Shown one piece after another: positions 12,501 through 24,954 of a stretch of DNA of 64,000 bases (positions are counted from its first letter, which is position 1; the number at the start of each line of letters is the position of its first letter). The translations under genes and the position numbers were made by a program. Below the pieces are notes generated by a model, which was given only the letters and a program-made list of their open reading frames with translations, made no database searches and was not told where the DNA came from. The stretch is from Penelope pileata (Eukaryota; Chordata; Aves; Galliformes; Cracidae), in the NCBI GenBank assembly GCA_013396635.1, contig WBMW01001602.1:74046-138045 (forward strand). The letters run 5' to 3'.

Positions 12501-15303
12501 AAGGAGCCCTCTAAGTCAACAAGATTTCAGTATATGCCTCATTCTTCCACAGCCTTGTTCATCTTGCATGACCCCTTCATGATCTTAAGGCAACGTCATT
12601 GACAGCAACAGTAAGAAGAAGCAACTTCCTTCTAGGATTTACACTTCCCCCAGTTAATGCAGATTCTCAATTTGTCTATTGCTTTCCTCAGAACTCTTAA
12701 GCTTAAGCTTAGTTTTAACTGACTGTAATAATGCCTTGTGTTTCTAGGATAACAGTTCCTTTCTCAGTGGCTCTCAAGCAGCATTACTAAACGCAGATGG
12801 TTCACTCAGCTGAACTCAAGGACTCCAGTTTCAGCTGCCATTCTGCTTCCCCTCTCCAAGGACATGCCATTGCGAGTAATTTTACAAGGTCCACTGCATT
12901 CTTTTCTCCAGCTGTAACAATGACCAAATGCAGTTGTTCTAGGGCTGTGACACAATGAATTTTGAAATTTAGGTAACACTGACCTGGATTTCTCATTCTG
13001 AAAATCTCGTTAACATCTCATTCTGAATTGCTAATGGCAATCTAACACTTGGGCCAAAGCCTTAGAGGGATCCTATTGTGCAATATACACAATTAGTCAG
13101 ATCCCTCCGTATAACTTATTGAGTTCTCCTGGATTTTTCTGCAGCTGGGCCCATCATCTAACTAGAATCAAACTGATGTTGATTCAAATATTCCTGGGCC
13201 AGAGGGTGTCTATAACACCCAAGCTATGCCTAATCACCTACAAAGTCTATTTTATTTAACTCATTCCCTTCTGCATCAATTCAATAATATTACAAAAGAC
13301 AGTTATACAGATGTTTTTTAATTATCAACATTGATTAAAAAGGGTAAATGCACACATACACAGGGCTTAGAAATTTTTCCTCATATCTTTCAAGCTGTCT
13401 GCGGACATTTGTACTCGCATATTCATAGCACAAATATGTAAAAAACAAACCTAAGTCTTCATACAGTCTTGTTCTGTCTGACATCCCAGTCCTCAAACAC
13501 TTATCAGATATTTTGGTATAGTTCAATATTAACAGGGTGACCAATATTTTGCTCATTTCTCCATTTTCCTTCCTGTATAATCTAAACCGCTGTTGCTATG
13601 TTTTATGGAAATAAACGGAATTATGGAAAAGCTTATAAGTTCGGAGGAAGTGTAGAAAAAACATATTGAAAGATACATTAAAAATAAATCCAAACAAATA
13701 ACACATCCTGATCTTGAAAATAAGGTGGCTCAATTTTCTTCAGCTTTTCTAATTTTTACGGAAGTTCAATATTACAAATGATTTCTAATAAAACAGGGAA
13801 TTAATTTTAATTATTCATCAAGACAAAAATATCTCTGTTCTTCACTTGCAGGAAGAGGCTTTTTAAAACTCCCTTAGGAAATCAGTTGTATTTTGGCATT
13901 TAAATAACCTCAGAAGGTGCTAATTGTTCCAGACACTTGAGCCCCAAGATCATTATCACTTAAATTTATTGATGCAAACTACTTACTATTTTGTTGCCTC
14001 ACGTTTTCGAGAAAAAGACAAGTGCAGTGGTAGATTTGCAAGGCATTTACCAGTTGCAACTCAAGTACAAAATGAAATGCTGAGGGAGATAGCTTTGGCA
14101 CGCTCAACACAGTCACTAATGTCAATTGTTCCGTTTGGTACTTGCTTTGTTTTATGCCTCCATATTTCTTTTTCTTCTCCTCATTCATTATAATTTATTT
14201 TTACAATTTATGAATAACTTATATTTTCACAGATCTTCTAGATCTACTCACAATCTGTTGGAATATTTCAGTTAGTTTTCATTTTGTTCCATTCCTAGTG
14301 CCATTTTAGAATATAAAAAAAGTCATAGAAGTAAAAAAGATGTGTGATCACATTTGAATATATGGAGGTTTTTTCCACATCTAGTGTATGAGCACTGTAA
14401 AAGATACAACTTTCAACATAATGAAAAATAAATCAAAACAGGAGCATTTTATTCTAGGTATAGTAAAATCTACTTTCTGAAAATGCCTTAAAATGTAATT
14501 TTACTTACGTTCTCCTTTCTTTATGCCTGCTATCAATGAGGTAAAATTTGTTCCTTTCTGAACAGTTGTGTGAACAGTGCGCTACCTGAATGTAGCTAAA
14601 TAAAGTATTGACTAGGGGTTAAATGCTCATCCTTAATCATGTCTTGTTGATTTTACACAGACATTGTACATTACATACTTTGATGTATCCATGTTCCTTA
14701 TTTGTACTTTTTAAAAGTAAGTATTAATACTACCTGCTTGGTTTCAATAGGAAGGTCACTTTTTCCAGGAAAAGGAAAAAATTACATATTGCAGGGAAGG
14801 TCACCATCCATGAGCTGTTGATTTTGTACCTTTTTAGTACACTGACAATTGATGAAAAATGACAAAACGCTTTTTAGCTGCAGCTACACTCCTTGCAGCA
14901 AGTAAGAAGAGGCAGAAGAGTAAAGAATGTAGAAAGAGGAAGTCCAAATTTATAAATAACAATCAGGAAGCTCATCTAGATAGAAGAAAATGGAAGCGTA
15001 CTAGTGCAAACATTTGAAGTAACAATACGTATATCTATATATCACAGTACATCTGACACCCCACTCTTGAGTAATAAGCTGCAGTTGAAAGAGAGATGGA
15101 AGTGCAGTGATATTTTGAAAAATCACTTGGCCCTCAGCAATCAGCAAGAATCAGTTGTGAGGAAGTCTGGTATATGAAACCTTTCTTTCCGTTAACATAC
15201 TTGCTCCTAGAAACGACTCCAATTTTGTAAGAGTTAAAATTCTTTTCCTAGATAATTTAACAGCACATAATTAAGCATTCTCAGAGATGTGGAAAAAGAG
15301 CTC

Positions 15304-15358
15304 TTTAATAACTTTCTGGTTAAATAGTTAAAATTAGAAAGTTTAATAACTTTCTGGT
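15304..15358. repeat. 17-bp direct repeat, 38-bp period
   Basis: The word TTTAATAACTTTCTGGT occurs at 15304-15320 and again at 15342-15358, followed by another partial GTTTCTGG. This looks like a local slippage duplication. Confidence 0.85.
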
Positions 15359-17676
15359 AAGTTTCTGGCACATACATCCCCTGTACGTGCCTTGGCCATA
15401 GAGAAACAGGGGCCTGTCTCTCAGTGTGCACAACTACAGAAGTTTCTAAATAGTCACTGGGGAGGACAAGAGGCATAAATGAGTCTGGGGGCCTTCAGAA
15501 TTGTTCTTACAGTTTGTGAAAGTTGGTTACCTAGAAAAATGCAAGAAGATCTCTTCAGCTACCAGAAGAATATCTAAGGCATTCTTGAGAATATATTTGA
15601 ATTCTAAAGAAGTTCAGAAAGCATGTGGTATTTTTGAAAAATAAGATCAAACTCTTTTCCTTTAGAGGAGAATCTTCTTCAAGAAGTGAACATAAGTGGC
15701 ACAAATTAGATAGCTCCCAGCATGGCTTTTTCTGAAGTCATACTGTCTGGAATTCTTTTTTTTTTTTCCCCAGGAATTTTGAGAACACAGACATAGGGTA
15801 GAAGAAAAACACAAGAGTTTAAAAAGGGTTTAAACGAAATAAAAATGGCAAAAATAAATTTATTGACCCAAAGGTCAAGAAACTGATATGATATTCTTCA
15901 TCATGTCTCTGCTTTTTAATTAAAATCATTCTGTGATGTAAAACAGCTGAACTTTGTCTACAGTGAATAAAAATCTGCTAAACTGTTTTATTTAAGGAAG
16001 AATAATGTATGATCATTTGGATAAGCTACCATTTAAGTTAGCCCATAAAAGTCAAATGAAATTCGTGATATATTTTAATTTCGCTTAAATTGTAACACAG
16101 CATCAGAATACGCTAACTTGAAATTTTATAGAAGTCTTAGGCTGGAAAAAGACAGAGTGCATAACAACACAGGTAAACATCATACTTTTTTTTTTTTTCC
16201 CTTACTACCTGGCACGAGAGAGTGTATGGAGAGACTACAATTTTAGTTATACACCACCCAGATGGCATGATATTCACTGTATGTCAAAATCAGGCCACAC
16301 AAGAAATCCTGAACATCCAAGTATCCACAAGACCCATATTCCCTTTTCCCAAAGGCTTTAGTACCTTTTTCCTCCACCTGGATTAAAAACATTTTAAATG
16401 AAGTCTTGGGCTTGTCTTAGTTAAGCTTAACATACTGGATTTCTCTAGTAGGTAGAATATTCCTGTGATGGCTGCAGTACTCTATAGATAATTCTGACCC
16501 TACAGGTAACTATGCAGTGGAAATTTTCACAAATTCTATTACTCCCAGGAGAACTACACAGTTCAAGCAACTTAAGATTACTGAGAACATTTTGGAAAAC
16601 TATGACTTTTTAATCAAGGGGTAAGAAATTGTATCCAAATCCATGGTCAGACAGAAACATCCCACAGCAAAAGGACCTCCAGTACCTGAGAGACTGAACA
16701 TGCTCTTGGTTCAAAACCACTGCAACAAGTGCAACCATTGAGTCACAATGGAATATTATCCATTACTCACACATGCATTTCCAGAGTTTAGAATGAGAAG
16801 GAAGGCAGAAAGCAACAGAAACCTCCCAAAGTGAATAAGTAGATTAACACAAACCTGAGGTGTTGAGGACTTGGCTGCAACAAATGGGCGCCCTAGAAGG
16901 GCAGGGAGATACTGGAACAGTGGTAAACTTTAAAAGGACCCAAACTTCATGAACGCTATGGTCAGGCTTCTCACAAGTATGTCATTAAGCCTTTTATTTA
17001 CCAACCTGCCCAATGTGTTTTAGCATTCCCTATTTAAGGTCTCACCTTGATCTACTTTGGTTTTATACTCCAAGAAATCAATTGAGATTAGGAAACACCT
17101 TAAAAACAAGGAATAGTGAATCTGTCTTACTTGTGGTCCTGTTGCAATCACAAATGGACACATTTCTTTAACTTTGAAGCTATACAAACAAGATATTGCC
17201 TCAGTGCTGCAAACTGCAACAGAGCTATTCCTTTCTAAGATCAAGACAAGCTTACAGATTGCCAAATAAATTCTGAACATTCACATTTAACAGCATGATA
17301 TGTGATTTCTGCAAGCAGAACGACCAATACTCTTCCCCTTTAGAGTACCTACAGAGAACTTTAATTAGGCTTGCTAAGAGAACAGCATCACTCACCTTGA
17401 TGCATCAACTCTTGGGGGTTCCCCTTGCGTGCTCCAGAAAAAAATAGGACGTGGATCCAAAGTGAAACAGAGATGGGCTGTATGCAGGTGAAATACCCAC
17501 AGAGTACATAGATCAAACCTGCATTTATCTTGAAATCAATCGGGTGTTTAAAAGCAAATGCATTCAGTGCCAGTCTGGAAACTGCGAACAACCCATACTA
17601 AGGTCTGCTAGTTTGACGAGCTCAGCCCAATAAGATCAGCCTAAGTCTCTTACTTAACTAATTTTGTTAACTAAAT

Positions 17677-17712
17677 ATTAGTATATTTATTAGTATTAGT
17701 ATATTTATTAGT
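17677..17712. repeat. Two exact tandem copies of an 18-bp AT-rich unit
   Basis: ATTAGTATATTTATTAGT is present twice head to tail (17677-17694, 17695-17712) and is followed by a partial third copy and then the T19 run. This is a minimal minisatellite. Confidence 0.9.
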
Positions 17713-20601
17713 AAACATTAGTAAATTGTTTTTTTCTTTTTTTTTTTTTTTTTTTAGAATCCACCTCTACAGCAAATCTTACTGAAATCCATCACGAAGA
17801 ACTTCCAAACCACCAAATTCTATGTCACTTGTCTAATTATCTTCAGGCCATGGTTACATTTGACACCTCACTGACTGCTGCTATTAGTTTGGAGCATAAT
17901 GCTCTGCTAGGCACTGCTATGCTTTAGGCAAGTGCACGAGTAGAATTTGCAGCTATGCAAGTTGGCTTTTTTGACTTGCCTAGACTAAAAATTGCCCAAC
18001 TAAACTCTACTAAACTCTAAGTTGCTAAATGTTAATAAGTGGTCATAGCGGAAAATTCTCAGATTATTTCAGTACCTGCATAGACAAACAGGTCAGTTTT
18101 TCTATCTACTAAAAAGACCTTCCTGCCTTAAAAATTGCTGTGATTTTGCCAGACAGTCCTAACTTGTCAAGAGAGGGAAAAAAAAAAAAAGTTACTTGAG
18201 GACAGCCTGCTTTCTGTTACACTGTGTACTCCAACAGATATAAATTGCTTAAAGAACAGAGCAGATTCTTGACATCTCTTTTCCAAGTATATACTGACTG
18301 TCACCCAGAATCCTAACAGGTTGAAATGGTATCAAACGCTAATAGGATGATTTTAATCATTTTGTCAAGTGCAGCTGACACTACACTGTCAAGTTTTAAA
18401 AAAAGTACTTTGTAAAGCTCTAGATCAATTTTATTTCTTACTATGGCATCATAGAGGGAAAATAAAAGGTGTGAATGAGTCAAACTTTTCTTGGTGTTTT
18501 TTTAGGCAGTAAACTGAAGGTGAAATATCAAATCAACAATGACCCTGCTCAGAGAAACCTTTCCTAAAATAAACTAGTGCTCTGAAAACCTTAATAGATT
18601 TCAAGCGCCTTGCTTAAATATGACACTCCGAGTGCCTGAAGGAGAGATAAGGGGCCACTGTCATTAAATTTTCTGGTACAAAGAGGCTGTGCAATAAAAG
18701 ACCTTAAACAGGTTTCCTATTGGCTACATGAGATTCCATAAAAATTAACTGCTGTGGAATATGGTGGTAATGCAGGAAGGACAGACAACATCTATTCCAA
18801 AACCAGTAGCAAGAATGCATACCAGCAAGTTTGTATTAGGGTTTCAGGAAGCAAGTTTTGAGAAAACATGAGAGCAGATGCTCCCCAGTTCTGCAGCATA
18901 GATGGTACCGTCGCTACAACAAAAATGTCTTCTACATAGACTGTGGTCAGAAAACCTGACCTGGATGCTACTCATACGCAGCTGAGTGAGAAGAGCTTAT
19001 GTGAGTGGTTCCCACTTCAGGGAAATTGAACTTGACTGTTTACAGCAGATATTGATAGTTGTTCAAGTGCAAGTCCACTGAGCTCCCACTGAGGCAGATG
19101 AGAAAAGTTCACAACATCCTTTCTAATTTGACAAATCGCACATACATACAAGTGTGTTGGTGCATGCATGCTTGGGCGGAGATAGGAGAAGGACAGCAGC
19201 ATTGCTGGTTGCCACAGATCTTTCTGGATCAGTAATTTAGCTGCCATGCTTTCAGGGTGGACAAAAATGCAGCAGTCAAAAGGAAAAATCCTTTCCAATA
19301 CACCTTGAGGAAGATGGCAATTTACTGGCAGACTTCTACATATGCAATTTTTAAGAAGAAACCCACAAGCAAAAAAAATGAAAATAAAAATCCAGTGCAC
19401 TAGCAAATGGAGCTGAAAGAACTCACTTCCTGTGCTATGAAGCTAGTGCTGATAAATAGCATCTCAGGTGCTGGTTTATGAGAATATAAGAGCTCCTTCC
19501 TCAGTCACAGTGGAGATTGTGTTCCTTGACAACAGAAAAGCCAGTAAAACAAAGACAAACAGATTATTTCACTGCCTTCTACTTACACTGCTAGATATAA
19601 ACCAAAGGGAGACTGAGTGAGTACAGTCTTCCAGCGTGCTCAAAATTTACTTTCTGCTATTACATGAGCTAGAAGATAGGAGACTCACACCCACACTGAA
19701 GAAGAAAGACAGGCAAAGATATGTATTAATCATAAAATGCACAATATTAACATGGATTTGGGTGGCATATGGTGTGCGAGCGTGCAAACATGTGCCTGAG
19801 TGGGGGAAAAAAAAAAAAAGTGTCGTATGTCACCCCAACCACACAAGCTTATTCACTTTTTTAAGCTCAGCTTACCAGAATTTTTTCAACAGATATCAGT
19901 AAGAAGTATATATGACAAAACAACTACACCTCCAGATTTCAGAACTTCTCATGCTTTAAATTCACTGTGATAACAAAACTCTGTTAAGGCAAGTGAAAAG
20001 TGAAAATTTGCCCCCTGCTTTTTTCATGGTATTGCAATCAACTTCTGTGAATTTATTTTAATTCATAAATTACACACAGTTGTGTATGCATGGTAGAAAC
20101 AAATAGATGAAAAATTAATAATGAGATAAGAAACCCCTAGGATTTAGTAAAATTAGACTACAAGAGTTATTTGCAGTATTACTCCTCCAAGAAATTATTT
20201 CAAAAGTTTTTATTTTAATGTTCAATAAAATTACAAAAGGCTTTTTAGTACTTAAGATTTGGTATACAGACTACTGATAATTAAATTTTGAGTGCTCTGT
20301 ACTTTTGCTCTATTTCACAACATATGGAAAACAGAGACAGGCTTACAGCCAACAAAGTATCAGGTCTTCTTTTGACTTCCCCCTGACTATTTAAGAGACA
20401 CAAGTAATTGGTGTTCCTATATTTTTGTTTTGTTTTTGTTTGTGGATTACATCCATCAGATGTATTCATACACCAACTTCATACTAGTCACCACTGTATT
20501 CCTCACCAAGTAGAAGTAATTTGCATTCTTCAATTCTCTATCACTTTCATTGAATTTGCTCACACCTTGAAATGTCATTTACCAATCTAATTTGTTTTTT
20601 C

Positions 20602-20638
20602 AAAAAAAAAAAAAAAAAGAAAAAAAAACACACACACA
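20602..20638. repeat. A17-G-A9 tract followed by (CA)5
   Basis: Homopolymeric A run with one G interruption running into a short CA microsatellite. I found no retrogene or SINE body ahead of it, so I treat it as simple sequence rather than a poly(A) tail. Confidence 0.8.
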
Positions 20639-22279
20639 TTTACCAGCATTATTTCCTGTATTTTCTCATTTTCAGTAAATGTTTAAGAAGTCCTTGAGTA
20701 CCAGTTTTTTAGGGTTCAGTGAAAAGGATGCTATGTCTCTCAAGGCTGTTTTATCAAAAACATGTAAAGCCAAGACTATCTTATCACAGACTGAAGTACA
20801 TTAATCTGGTATGAGCTATTGGTTCAGTACAGAAATTATCCTTTTTTAGAGCAATCTTACTTTATAAGATACCTGTGTTAAAAGTAACACTCAGATTGCG
20901 TTGGATTGTGCAAAATAATGCAGGTGACACTTTTATTTAGAAATAATAAAACAGAAGTGATATTGGCACAGCTTTGATCTACTATAAATAATTTGTCTGC
21001 CATTTGCAAATAAGCCCCATTTTAAGACCTCACAGTGTTTCTGTAAGCATTCCTATTAATATTATTCATTCTGTGACTTCAAACTTGAAGAAAATATTTA
21101 TGATTGAATAACGTCTTCAAAAAGATATTTATTCTGTATAAAGAAAAATGCTTATTTTAGATGGGTTTGTTTCCTTTTCATATAAAATACAGAATTAGGG
21201 GTCAAGGGCCTGAGAAGAAGATATCTTTCTTCAATTTGCATGTCTAGACATAGTAACACTTCTTTTAACTGAAAAAAATTCAGGACACTTTCAACAGAAA
21301 TGCAGAAGCATACCTTGTCCAAACATACCTTGGTTCTGGAGGTTAAAACACTTTTGTGAGAAGCAAGACTGAATTACCTCAAGCTGAGAAGAGATACAAA
21401 CATAAGGTCTAAATATCAACTAATGCTGTAAACACAAAGGTCAAAGTCAGCTAGATCTCCCTTTATGCTGAGTCCAAACCCTGCGAGTGAATGCTTGTCA
21501 GAATAACCCTTTTCAGACTCAAATCTAAATGCAGTAACTCCTTGAGGACATTTACTCCTGAAAAAAAGGTGTTTGGTGATGTACAAGCATAAAATCCTAT
21601 TTTGATGTACTTGATTAATACCCTCAGAAGCTAGCAAAGCACAGAATATTGGAATTCAGAAAGTTATGGAAATGATTCAAGAGCTCAGTAAATTCAGAAA
21701 GGCAAAAACTGAATGAGCTAAAGTGAACAGGAAAGAAACGCTACAAAACATGGAGCCAAGTGAAAAAGGACTGGCCAAAACTGCACCTTGCCAGATCTCT
21801 GAAAGACACAGCTTACTCCTTCAGGGAAGCTGTTGGAACAGCAAACTGAAGTGCTCTGCTCATAACTCATTTACCTAAACTCAGCCAAGTCAAATTGTTA
21901 CGTTGATTTACTGGAGAGCTGGGCTGCCATTCAGCTTGCCTCAACAAGCTGAAGGCTTGTTGACAGGATCCTCATGAAATCCATCAAGGCAAATCCAAAG
22001 TCTTGCACAAAGGAGAAAATAACCCCATGCAACTATACAGGGTAGGAAGCAACTGGCTAAGTAACACTTTTGGGGAAGAGGAAAGTGGGAGCGTGGTGAA
22101 CAAGAACTTAGCAATGTGCCTACGCAGCAGTGAGTGCTAATTGTAGCCTCAACTTCATTAGCAATAGCACAGCCAGTGGTTTGAGGGAAGTCACTACTAC
22201 CTACTAGTCATCATTTCTAAAACTGCATTTCAAGCCATTGGTTTATTCTTTGACCTCCAGCTACAAAACAGATACTGAT

Positions 22280-22724
22280 AAATAGGAGAGAGTCCACGAA
22301 GTGATACTGAGGTGGTCATGGAGTACACAACACACAAGGAACAGCTGAGGGAGCTGGGCTCTTGCAGCTACTGGAAGGAGAAGGCTAATAAGGCCCCGAG
22401 GGGCAATCTTGCAGTCCCTAAGTGAGGGGGAATACGGATGGAGCTCATGGGTTACCAATCAAAACCCAAGAGGCCACAGTGCCAAGTTGCAGTAAGACAA
22501 ATTCTGGTTAGATTTAAGATGAAAAATGGTACGCTGAGTGATCAAGCACTGGAACAGGTTACTCAGAGCCTGGAGAATCTAGATCCTCAGATTTTCAACA
22601 TTTAACAGGATAAGGTCCTGAACAACCTGATATATCTTCAGAATTGGATCTACTTCAAGCAGGATGTTGGACCAAATAACCCCCAGAGGTCCTATTCAAT
22701 TCAAATTATTTTACTATATTTCAG
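22280..22724 (+). repeat. CR1 LINE 3' region, strongly diverged
   Basis: Successive blocks follow the CR1 3' untranslated layout: GGAACAGCTGAGGGAGCTGG, then a 'ggagaaggctaataaggcc' block, GCACTGGAACAGGTTACTCA, 'cctggagaatctagatcctcag', and finally AGGATGTTGGACCAAATAAC with 'ccccagaggtcctattcaa'. Many substitutions and no intact terminal octamers indicate an old copy. It is antisense to GABBR2. Confidence 0.85.
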
Positions 22725-24942
22725 CAGCAAGTAGCTACAAGAGCTGAAACAAAGAAAAAAAAGGGTAAAATCTGCTTTATAACACCATGTCCAGTCACAG
22801 CAGCCTCCAAGGCAGCACTACGTCTAGCTACTCCAGCGGTAACTCCAACATAGATGCAATGAGATCTGCACAATTTTGAGCAGTACCCATGAGCTCTGAA
22901 AAAACAGTGTTTTCATCCAATTTCTGTTATGAAGCTGTGCAGTTCAAGGTTGCAGAGTTTCCCAGGCTATCACATCTTTCTATTGCCAGGAAGAATCAAT
23001 CTTATCTAGGAAAGCTGAAGACAACTTTGGCTAGCATTTACTTGACAGCAATAAGCACCTATATGAAATGCTTGAGAGAAAATGGCGTTAACTCTCACAT
23101 AACAATATGATTTCTGGCTCTTGTGAGATTTTGTTTGAAATCTTGCTTTTTGTTTTGATTTTTTAAATGGCGTATCTAACATGATTCGCTCTCTGCTAGC
23201 ATAAAGAACATAATTTACAAATTGCTACGAATAGTTGAATTGGTATTGGTATCATCTGCTGTTCTGTTTGGACTAACATCAGATTGTTTTACTGCAATTT
23301 TTCCAACTAGATGAATTTCTGTCTGGTTGAAAACTTTTTCTTTAAACGTCATTTAGTTATGCAAGTGATGTTCGTGTTTTTTTCATTTCAATGCACTTGT
23401 CTCATCCTCACCCAGCATTCCCAAAGAGGTGAGAAAAAATACAGCGTAACAATATCAAGTCCAAAAAATATGGGATGTATCACCTTTTGCTAACGTCTTG
23501 GGATAATTCCTTACAAGTCAGAGTTTGCAAAAGCTCAGTAGAAAGTAGTGACAGTAATTTTCCTCATAATCATTTAAATGAAATACTGAAATACTATAAT
23601 CTTTTAAGGTATTTATAACTTAACGTATTTACAGCTTCCCCTAGAAAGCAGCAGATTGTATAGGCTATAGTCCTGGAAAGAAGGCATCTGCTAATCTTGG
23701 TAAACAGAGCAGAAAAGTGGAATCTGCTTGAGATTAAACATTCTTGATATCCATTCATTTCTTCTCTTGGGACCATTCCTTGAACTGGGAGCAGCCCCAG
23801 GAGTTGCCAATGTACGCTGCACTCTGGGAACCAAGCCCCTGATCCCCATCAAGTCATTCCTCAGTCACAGGTGCACAGTGGAGTTGCTACAGGTCAGATG
23901 ACATACAGAAAACTGCAGGTACAAGAGAACGATACTTACAGGCAATTCATGCGTTTTGGCATTGGGATCTTGTCATTCAGGTGAGAATATGGAAATACAG
24001 ATCTAGGAGGTGGAAAAATACTATTTGGAAAATATTTTTTGGGTAGAAAAAAGTGTAGGAGCAGAGAGAGGGTGAAGTTAGAAAAGCTAATTGGACCTGA
24101 ATCAATCCTGGCTGACAAGAAAGGCACCTAGCAAGCCTGTGCTAAAATACCCTTTATCTAAATGACGACTCCTTGTCCTTTAAGGATAGCTCTCATTTGA
24201 ATGATTTCCTTTAGGTAATCAAATGAAAAATTATTTTGCTTTCCTACAATCTGATTAAGAGAGTCATGCAAACAGCAGATGACAGTTCTGTGCTCACGGA
24301 TGTGCTGTTACATAGAGTTCCCATCTCTTCCCTGAGTATTCCGTAGCCCTTCCACCACTTCTGTCCTGAGATATCCTAATTATTTTTACTCCAATCCTAC
24401 TCCTTCACACTCCATTGAAAAATCTTTCCCAATTCATGCCTTCTGCATTCTCTTACCCCTAGGGCCAGGCTTACTTACAGAACCCAATTAAAAATAAATG
24501 TAATCATAATCCTTTCTTTTAGAAAGTTACAGAAATAAGTATCTGCCTTAGTAATATCTCGCAGCTCCACTAATCCTGAGCTCAGACCTATGCCTAACCC
24601 TGCTCCTACCTTATCAGTACTTCTATCCTGCATTCCCACTGACTATGGGCACCCTTCTTCACAGGGTATAACCCATGAACCTGAGATGTCCACACAGTGA
24701 GACAGGAAACAGGAGCAAAAGACATGTAGAAGAAAAAAATATATGTGGCAACTTGAGTTTAAGTAAGAGGACTGCACTTAGCCCAAAAAAGATTCTTAAA
24801 TTACCAGAGGCTGGGCATATTACTGCAGCAGATGTACATACAGCAATTATCCTCTGAGAAGCCATTTTTGTACTGGACTTCAATTAAATACTTATTTTAT
24901 AAAACAGCCTGGCCATATTTGTAACTTGGATGTCTACCAGCA

Positions 24943-24954
24943 CCCCCCCCCCCN
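24943..24954. repeat. C11 homopolymer ending in an assembly ambiguity (N at 24954)
   Basis: Eleven C are followed by a single N. The unresolved base probably reflects uncertain length of the C run rather than biology. Confidence 0.9.

Larger units (their letters stand above)
12501..22279. other. Intronic stretch without genes
   Basis: AT-rich intron. I see a 17-bp direct repeat at 15304-15320 and 15342-15358, two exact 18-bp tandem copies at 17677-17712, and homopolymers including T19 at 17737-17755 and an A17 run followed by (CA)5 at 20602-20638. A 129-codon minus-strand frame at 19017-19406 has hydrophobic, AT-biased composition and no recognisable family; I take it as chance. Confidence 0.6.

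Noticed and set aside
16880..16905. GGGCGCCCTAGAAGGGC considered as another CTCF or GC-box site
   Set aside because: It fits the CTCF core poorly in either orientation and is isolated.
19017..19406. 129-codon minus-strand open frame starting with a hydrophobic stretch that mimics a signal peptide
   Set aside because: The hydrophobic start is the translation of T-rich sequence, nothing downstream resembles a protein family, and length is within chance.
20602..20638. A-rich tract considered as a poly(A) tail of a processed retrocopy
   Set aside because: No coding or SINE-like body precedes it and there is no target duplication.
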